64,000 bases of DNA from Erythroxylum novogranatense (taxonomy: Eukaryota; Streptophyta; Magnoliopsida; Malpighiales; Erythroxylaceae), in the NCBI GenBank assembly GCA_029891385.1, contig CM057231.1, forward strand, positions 64,711,103 through 64,775,102, read 5' to 3'. Position numbers and translations under genes: made by a program. Below are positions 57,485-64,000 of the stretch, piece by piece (the first letter of the stretch is position 1; the number at the start of each line of letters is the position of its first letter). The notes under the pieces are model-generated. The model saw nothing but the letters and a program-made list of their open reading frames with translations. It searched no databases and was not told the origin of the DNA.

Positions 57485-57504
57485 AGGTTTAAGTGTGGGA
57501 AATT
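57485..57504 (+). other. C2 terminal polypurine tract (copy 3)
   Basis: AGGTTTAAGTGTGGGAAATT immediately before the 3' LTR. Confidence 0.75.
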
Positions 57505-58902
57505 TGGTGAGCAAGTTTATCTATGAATTGGCTGCATTTTTATAGCTCTTGTGCATGTGTTGACTCTGATTGATGATTTTGTTAGCTTAAATTGGTTCCT
57601 CATACGATTTCTTTCAATTCTTAATTTGTAAATAAATTGTCATGATTTGATACTTATTTCTCTACAATTTTTATTGGGACAATTGAGTACTTTAAATTGT
57701 TGCTATTATCTTATTGCGAGGAACAAAGGTCAATGTCGAGAAGTCAGCGACCATAGGTCTTTCCGCGCGTCGCTGACGCTGCGGCGATGCTTGACGAGCG
57801 GCGATTACTGACGTCATGACAATTTGATTTATTTATTTTATTAAATCCGACGTCTGACGGATATCCGACTTTTATGAAAACTTTGTCTCCTTGTTCCGAC
57901 CCGGCCAGCGCTCCATCATATAAAAACTTGTCATTTTAGGTCATACGTGGGGCGGAGATAGAAAAAAACTTTGAACCATGAACTTCAGGAGCGGAAGAAG
58001 GAGGCGACATTGATTCCATCTCACGTTTTCATCATCGTCTACCATCATAACCAAATCAGCGTCTTACGCGAAATGAGCATCGTTACATCTCCGATGTCGA
58101 GGATCAACGAGTCATGCGTGGGTGAGTCAACTTTCCTCTTGAAGATGTAGCAATGGCTTGAGTTCGCGAAGCTTGAAGGGAGTAATCACATAGTATCTGA
58201 GTTCTAGTTATATTTGTGTAACCGAGTTAGAGGATTGCATCGAGATTTCTAGATTAGCATTGTTATAGTTTAGCAGTGTCTTTGATAACTATGTTGAGAT
58301 TTGGACTAAGTAATTTGTAGAACTTTTGATGTTTAATATATGAAGTTTCATATATGTCATTGAATATTGCATTTCGTTCTTTATACGCCTAGTTGTGTTT
58401 GATTGAGATTGTTGTGTTTTATTCAATAGGCAGATTGCAATTGCTTGTCTATTCTCACACTAAGGTTTTTAACAAGATTTAAATGATGGAGTTCATTAAT
58501 TAAATCTTTGGACCTAAAAATCCTTTAGGGTTGATCTTTGAAACTTAGTGGATTGTATCCTAAAATTATTTTTGGTTGTGATAGCTGAGGCCTCATTTTC
58601 AAGAGGATTTTATCAATTTGATTTTATTTGATTCTTCGTTTATTGCATTATTTAAAAATCCCAAAAATATCCTTTTATACTTTTTGTTCGATTTTGATTA
58701 CTTTATCGATTTTGACCAAAATACCAAACCCGGTTTATCGACTTCAATTGCAATTTTGACATTTAGGCTAGTTTAGACCATTTTATTTGGTTCCAATTAA
58801 GTGAGGGCGACTGAGGGTTGCATTATCTGATAATCTTGGAATTTATTTTATTTGGCCGGTTTTCAAGGATCGATAGTAAGATCGCGTCGATGAGCGCGAT
58901 CA
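57505..58902 (+). repeat. C2 3' LTR
   Basis: About 1.4 kb, similar to LTR B. TATA context CATCATATAAAAACTTG at 57914, CG-rich cassettes at 57755-57850 upstream of it, and a 3' end GCGCGATCA matching the B end GCGATCA. Confidence 0.8.
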
Positions 58903-59283
58903 CCCCTCTTCTATGAACTCGGTCATTCTCTTTGTGTTATTGGCCCCTCCTCCCATTGAAGATCGTCACGATGTATCGGCGTCTTCTTGCGATCGTGCCC
59001 GTAATCTTGGTAGGCGGAGTTCGAGAAGGAGGAGGAGGAAGTGGAGCCGCCTCTTAAGAGGAAGAGATTGATCGACTCGGTGATCTACCATCAGACCCAT
59101 CTAGTCAATGCGGAAAAGAAGAAGGAGAAAAGCGAGGGAAAGGGCGAGCAGCTAACTAGCAGCAAGCGGTAGGAGTCTGCGATTAAGTTGGCCAAGCGCC
59201 TCGATCGGGGACCTCGAGGTGTCCGCCATATTCTTTGAGGATTACTCCCCGGTGGACGAGAAGCTCATGGATAAGCTGTGTTG
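58903..59283 (+). pseudogene. Unidentified GC-rich coding fragment
   Basis: Sharply more GC-rich than its surroundings. One frame reads AEFEKEEEEVEPPLKRKRLI, DSVIYHQTHLVNAEKKKEKS and EGKGEQLTSSKR before a stop. After a frameshift, EVSAIFFEDYSPVDEKLMDK follows. Charged, probably disordered or coiled-coil protein; no start, no known domain. It could be part of another transposon ORF or a captured host exon. The abrupt ends at the C2 LTR and at AT-rich LTR-like DNA suggest a fragment. Confidence 0.4.
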
Positions 59284-60280
59284 GACCACGATCTTTCATT
59301 AGAAATTAGAAATATTAAAATGAATTAGGTGAGTGTTTTGGATATGAATTGTGTTATAGATGTTATTGTCTTAAAAAATTGATGAGAAATGAAATGGTGG
59401 TTTTGATGACTTTGAAATTTGAGTAGAGTTGTATGAGTTATGAAAGTTAAAATGAATTAGTTGACTGAAATGGAAGTTGAAATCAAGAAATAGAAAGTGA
59501 AAGTGTAAAATTTTGAAGAAATTAGAAAGTTTGACTTTTGGAGTAAAGAGTTGACTTTTGATTTACCTGATTTTGAAATGATCTTCATGAAGTTTGTAGA
59601 GTATGTTGAGAGCTTTTTGTATCCATAAAGTTTGATAGTTTTTGATATCGGAATCAAAAGTTATGATCTTTGAAAGTTAAGTGTATTTTGTTTTGGTTTT
59701 GGAAAATGCTCTAAGTGTAGGATTGTATATGTTGTGTTTTGAGGCGACTTCTGGACTGATGTGGTTTGAATTGGAGTAAATGGTTTACGTGAAAGTTATA
59801 GATAATTAGAATAGCTTTAAAATGATGTATAAAATGCGATTTTTTGTTGTGGAGGTTGAAAGATATGATAATGTGAAAATTTGGATATTGCTTAGGTGAT
59901 TACTATCGAGTGACAATTTGATTGAAACATTAACTTAGCTAAAGGTTGAAGTTGCTTTGGAGTTCTTCATGAACATTGTAGAGCTTGTTTTATCTTTCTA
60001 TTGTTATAAAGCACGAAAATATTGGACGAGAGTGGAAAGTTATGATTTTAGAAGTTTTAATCTTTGTTTAAATGTGAAGTCGATCGACCCAGTCACCTTG
60101 TGTGGAGTTTTGACCCATTTAGAATTCGATCTGATTTTTAAGGCCTTCATGAAAGTTGTAGAGAATCCTTTAACCTTTCCATAGACACTAAGGTTGTCTA
60201 ATTTGGAGTTCTGAGTAGAAAGTTATGATCTTTCCAAGTGGAAGCATTCAATGACAAAAGTAAGACTAAATTTACGCTCA
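59284..60280 (+). repeat. LTR-like region with ~180-200-bp modules
   Basis: Module phrases: TTCATGAAGTTTGTAGAGTA at 59586, GTGAAAGTTATAGATAA at 59789, TTCATGAACATTGTAGAGCT at 59967 and TTCATGAAAGTTGTAGAGAA at 60149 (spacings of about 203, 178 and 182 bp), each followed by AAAGTTATGAT-like text. It is presumably part of another long LTR; boundaries not found. Confidence 0.6.
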
Positions 60281-60289
60281 TCTTCATAT

Positions 60290-60390
60290 TAAATCTGTGA
60301 TAGCGTCATCTTAAATCTGTGATGACTTCACTTCATCTGTGATGACATCACTTAGTGATGACATCACTTAAATGCTGTGATAGCGTCATC
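60290..60390. repeat. Short tandem repeat of CRE-like near-palindromes
   Basis: Six diverged units around CTGTGATGACATCACTT and CTGTGATAGCGTCATCTT in about 100 bp, ending 14 bp before the LTR start at 60404. Confidence 0.75.
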
Positions 60391-60403
60391 TTTATACTAT
60401 GAT

Positions 60404-61274
60404 TGTAACATCCATCATAGATGGGAAGGTTATTTAGGTAATTTAGTGCGGGTAGGATCATCTTGCATTTTGTTAATTGAGCATTCATTGACCTCTAATT
60501 ATAGAAATGAATTAATTGCACATGCATTGATAGGTACATGCATTCATGGCATTTTTCGGCATTTAATTGTGATCATGAATTGATTTGTAAATTTTAGAGA
60601 TAATTAGGTTTAATTATGATTTATTAGAATTATGGCATAATTGAATTTGTATAGTTGAATTGGAGTGTCTTAGGAGTGATTGGCAATTGATAGCAACCTA
60701 TAGGAAATTTTACGAAAATTTGGGAGAAAATGTCGGATTTGGAAATTTTAGTGCGGTAATTTTGGCCAGTATAGTCTTGAAATACTTGTCGATAGCAATG
60801 GGAAATTTAGATTTGTGAGTTTAGGGATTTTATGATGAGCCATTGGAATTTAGAGACTGAAATTTAATAAAATTGAGGACTTATGTTTTTGAGCTTTAGG
60901 TTAACAACCCTTTATATTGCCTAAGTTCAAAATCCTTCTTTATTACATCTTAAAACCCAGGCTTTTCCCTTCTCCTTCTCTTCCCTTGACGATTTGATCT
61001 TTCCCCTTGGAGATTCTTGCTTATTTTCCCTTTCATTGTGGTTGAAGACCAACTAGAAATCTTAGAGATGTTGATGTTTGGTGTGGCTATGGGAGATAAC
61101 CGTGGTTGTTAGAAGTTGAGAGATTTTTCGAAGATTTAGGGTTTAAGTTTGAGCTTGATTTGGTAAGTTTAACGGCTTTAATGTTGTTATTTATTGTTGT
61201 TTGATGCATTTATGGCACTTATGGTAAAGAAGTTGGGTAGTTTAGGGTGTTTAATGCTAATTTTAGAGTGGAAA
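60404..61274 (+). repeat. LTR G (left part, long-LTR Ty3 type)
   Basis: Starts TGTAACATCC and aligns with LTR A, D and F (for example the TGCATTGATAGGTACATGCA region). It is interrupted at 61274 by LTR F at a point equivalent to about 62105 within F (TTTTAGAGTG). The rest of G is beyond the right edge. Confidence 0.65.
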
Positions 61275-63884
61275 TGTAACATCTAATTCTTGTTAGCAAG
61301 GTATTTTAGTAATTGGGATGGACTGATAGGTTTCATTGCATTCTTGATTGAACATATTCTTGGCCTGTTCATAGAAAGCAGGTTTCTTGCATATGCATTT
61401 ATTCATAGGTAATGCATTCATAGTTTTCGACATTTTAATTGTGAGTATGAATTGATTGGATTGTGAGCTGAAGCATTGGATTATGATTGATTGAGAAATT
61501 AGGAGTAAGTGGGCTTGAATGGTGATTTAATATAGTTTAAGAGTGATTGGCTATTGATCTTGGCTTATAGGAAATCTTGGAAATTGGGAGAAAATGCGGA
61601 CGGAAATTTTCGAGTGATAGGCCGATTATTGTATAATCTTGAAAGAATTGTCAATGGCAATGGAAAAATTAGAGTTATCTTGTTAGAAAATAAAAATGTT
61701 GAGCCATTGAAATTTAGAGACTGAAATTTGAACTGATTTGGAGACCTATGTCTATAAATACTTAGGTTTGAATTTGGGGATTTTTATCCTAAGGCAAAAT
61801 CGTTTCTTCTCTTCCTCCTCCTACGGTGATCTTTGATTTCCTCCCATCGGTGAGGATTCTTGAATCTTTCCTTATGGCTTCTTATTGTGCAAAGCTAACT
61901 TGTTATTGTGATTGATGAAGGTTGAGAAGCTTTGAGTGGTTGTCGTTGATATTGAAGGTTTTAGGGTTCTGACGATTTGAGGATTTGTGGAATTTGATCT
62001 TTGGTTGGTAAGTATTTATGGCTTTAATGTTGTTATTAATGGTTTCGATACATTTATGGCATTTATTATATTAGATTGGGTAGTTGAGAGTGTTAATGGA
62101 GGTTTTAGAGTGAGAAATGGATGACGATCGGAGAAGATAGGCGCGACCGTAGCGTCGCATGACGTCTGGCCTTGACCTCGCCATGACAGTAATTAAGTGC
62201 TTTCATGTGACGGCACGAAGCGAGCCATGTGGCGCGTAGTTTCACGCATGGCGAAGCATGAAGAGGATGCCTGCGCGACAGACGGCGTCCTTCGCCTCGA
62301 CGGCGACCTTACATGCTGCGGCGAGGATGTAGGTCGCGGCGAAGAAGCGATTCGATGGTTTAATTTTTAGTTTATTGAGTATAACTTATGGTATAGACCT
62401 CCGATTGAGGTGATTCTCGATTCATTATGAACTAGGGGAAGAGGTCTACAATTGAGGATTATTATGGAAGTTAGAATTTAATTTAAATGGTATTGAATTA
62501 TCGAGATTAAGGTCAATTATGGTTCCTATAATGACCTAAGTATTGAAGTGTGATAATTGGAGTTTTAATTGGGATTTTCAATAGAGGTTTTGACCCAATG
62601 GATAGGGAATTGCTATAGGGAGTATGAATTGAGGAAATTGAACTGAATTTTTAGGAATGGATCAATTATTGTCAATCAATTGAGTGAAGAGTTAGAATGG
62701 GGAATAAGAGTTCAAATTTTGGGTTTTAGCGCCAGAAATCGTGAACATGCATTGTACATAATTCCATTGAGACATATGCATCACCGAATTGTTTAATTGA
62801 GCATCTAGTAATGGGACTATATTTTACTGCTATAGAGGCGCCGTTGGATCGTCATTCCACGGATATTCTTGGAACTTCGAGCGATAGCTCGGAAGTAACG
62901 GTGAAGTAACCTAGTTGGTTTCTCAAATTCTGATTGTTTAAATGCTCATGTGAATTACTTGCCAATGTGAATTGCATGATTCTTGAAATGTATATAATTG
63001 AATTTCATGCTTTTCTTTGGATTGGATTGGACTCTTGCATGACATTGAGAAATGCAATCTTGGGTTTATAGCCATACACTAAATTCTTGAACAACTGCAT
63101 TACATGCATAAATCGTGATCGGATAATGGACTGTGACCCAGTTGCTATTATCCTTTGAAAAGAGCCTCGAACTCTAACAACTTTGTCTTGGCCAGACCTC
63201 GAGCAGGAAGAAATCTGACGCGTCCCCCTGAATCTTGTTGAGCAACTTGGGCGCAATCTTGAATAAGCTGGAAGAGTCACATATGCATTGTATACACGTG
63301 AATGATTGTTTTGTGACGATTCTTGAATTATGTGATGACTTTGATTTATTGTAAATTGTTATTTGATCTTGCAATTTGTTATAGGCTCGACAAATTGTTA
63401 AATACTAATTGTATCTTCTTGTGCCATGCGATGCATAATCTGCGTAATCATGATTTGATGAACCATCGATGATGGTTTCTCTTTGAGTTGCAAACTCACC
63501 CAAAATTGCATCTAAGTTTTGGGATCGATAGAGTAGACTCTAGCTCGGAGATAGTCTTTTCTTGCCGTCTTGACGTCTTTGGCAAAAGAAGCGATGTACC
63601 TGAAGTCGGTCATTTGGGTTGGACTTTGTGGATGACTTAGGATAGGTGCTTATGTCGGTTTCCTTTTGGTGTTGTTTAGGGGTGATAGACTTGTCTATTT
63701 GTTATTGGATGATTGTATCAAGATTATTTTGGATTTAAAATTTACTTATTTACGATATATTATGGTTTTAATTATTGCGATGCCATGTGGATTATTAGTG
63801 GATTTTACGGTAGTACACTTTTATAAGTGGGATCGTGTGGAGTGACCTTGAGCGTCGATGTGTACCCTAGGTGAGGGCACTACA
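61275..63884 (+). repeat. Element F 5' LTR
   Basis: A 2610-bp LTR, TGTAACATCT...GCACTACA, of the same subfamily as D. TATA box TCTATAAATAC at 61751, CG-rich cassettes 62130-62345, GGTGAAGTAACCTAGTTGG box at 62900, and hairpin pair at 63461-63499. It is followed by a PBS, so this is a 5' LTR. Confidence 0.85.
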
Positions 63885-64000
63885 TTAGGTGGTATCGAGC
63901 GAGTTTGGCATCTTTTGGGCATAGTGTATTTTAGGATGGAATCCTTTGTAAGAATATGAGCGATCGAAATATACAGTGCATTTTAGGTCATCAAATCCTT
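63885..64000 (+). mobile_element. Element F primer-binding site and start of internal region
   Basis: TGGTATCGAGCG at 63890 is the initiator-Met type PBS with one base missing, as in D. The internal region continues beyond the window. Confidence 0.7.

Larger units (their letters stand above)
50888..58902 (+). mobile_element. Element C2: non-autonomous Athila-like retrotransposon, 5' end in gap
   Basis: Leader, gag (51210-52880), protease (52881-53795), polypurine-like copy 1, ORF2 leader with intron, ORF2 (54800-55860), copy 2, 3' non-coding region, terminal polypurine tract and 3' LTR (57505-58902). RT, RNase H and integrase are missing at the same point as in C1. Its 3' LTR is closer to that of B than to those of C1. 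Confidence 0.85.

Overview
The window is repeat-rich plant nuclear DNA. It contains nested Ty3/gypsy retrotransposons with plant-type primer-binding sites, a CACTA transposon with copia and LINE debris, and one intact plant gene: a CASP-like membrane protein with three exons on the minus strand. The TIR-NBS-LRR (TNL) gene remnant points to a dicot. One 100-N assembly gap lies at 50788-50887. I cannot name the species.

Layout, left to right. (1) Positions 1-389 are the 3' internal tail of a long-LTR Ty3 element of Tekay/Del type (element A). Its roughly 3.87-kb 3' LTR (390-3521 plus 13114-13848) is split by a complete Athila-like element, C1 (3522-13113). A itself sits inside a second Athila element, B, whose RT-RNaseH-integrase, ORF2 and 3' LTR run from 13849 to 21827. 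(2) Positions 21831-27063 are a decayed CACTA-like element. It contains a coiled-coil fragment, a TNL fragment, a copia integrase fragment, a LINE reverse-transcriptase fragment and a 0.47-kb tandem duplication. (3) Positions 27064-33460 are a gene island with the CASP-like gene (30132-32381, minus). (4) Positions 33461-36830 are old retrotransposon debris. (5) Positions 36831-50787 are a long-LTR Ty3 element, E (LTR, PBS, start of gag). It is interrupted by D (39766-49074), a full-length long-LTR element with no recognisable coding capacity, which resembles a LARD. (6) Positions 50888-58902 are a third Athila element, C2, whose 5' end is lost in the gap. (7) Positions 59284-64000 are more long-LTR sequence: LTR G (60404-61274) is interrupted by the 5' LTR of F (61275-63884), which is followed by its primer-binding site.

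How the parts relate. B is an autonomous-type Athila with pol, now inactivated by stops, frameshifts and a replaced integrase catalytic Glu. C1 and C2 keep gag, protease, ORF2 and LTRs but both lack RT-RNaseH-integrase at the same place, as expected of a non-autonomous family using B-like enzymes. All three Athila copies share an unusual architecture: three polypurine-tract-like AAGTGTGGGG motifs per element, a pyrimidine-rich leader with an apparent intron of about 300 nt immediately before ORF2, and dispersed CG-rich palindromic cassettes whose flanking bases look element-specific. The long-LTR elements share conserved hairpins, a possible LTR intron, and degenerate modules of about 180-200 bp. 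These shared architectures are the best candidates for something undescribed. All calls were made by reading the sequence; no database search was possible.
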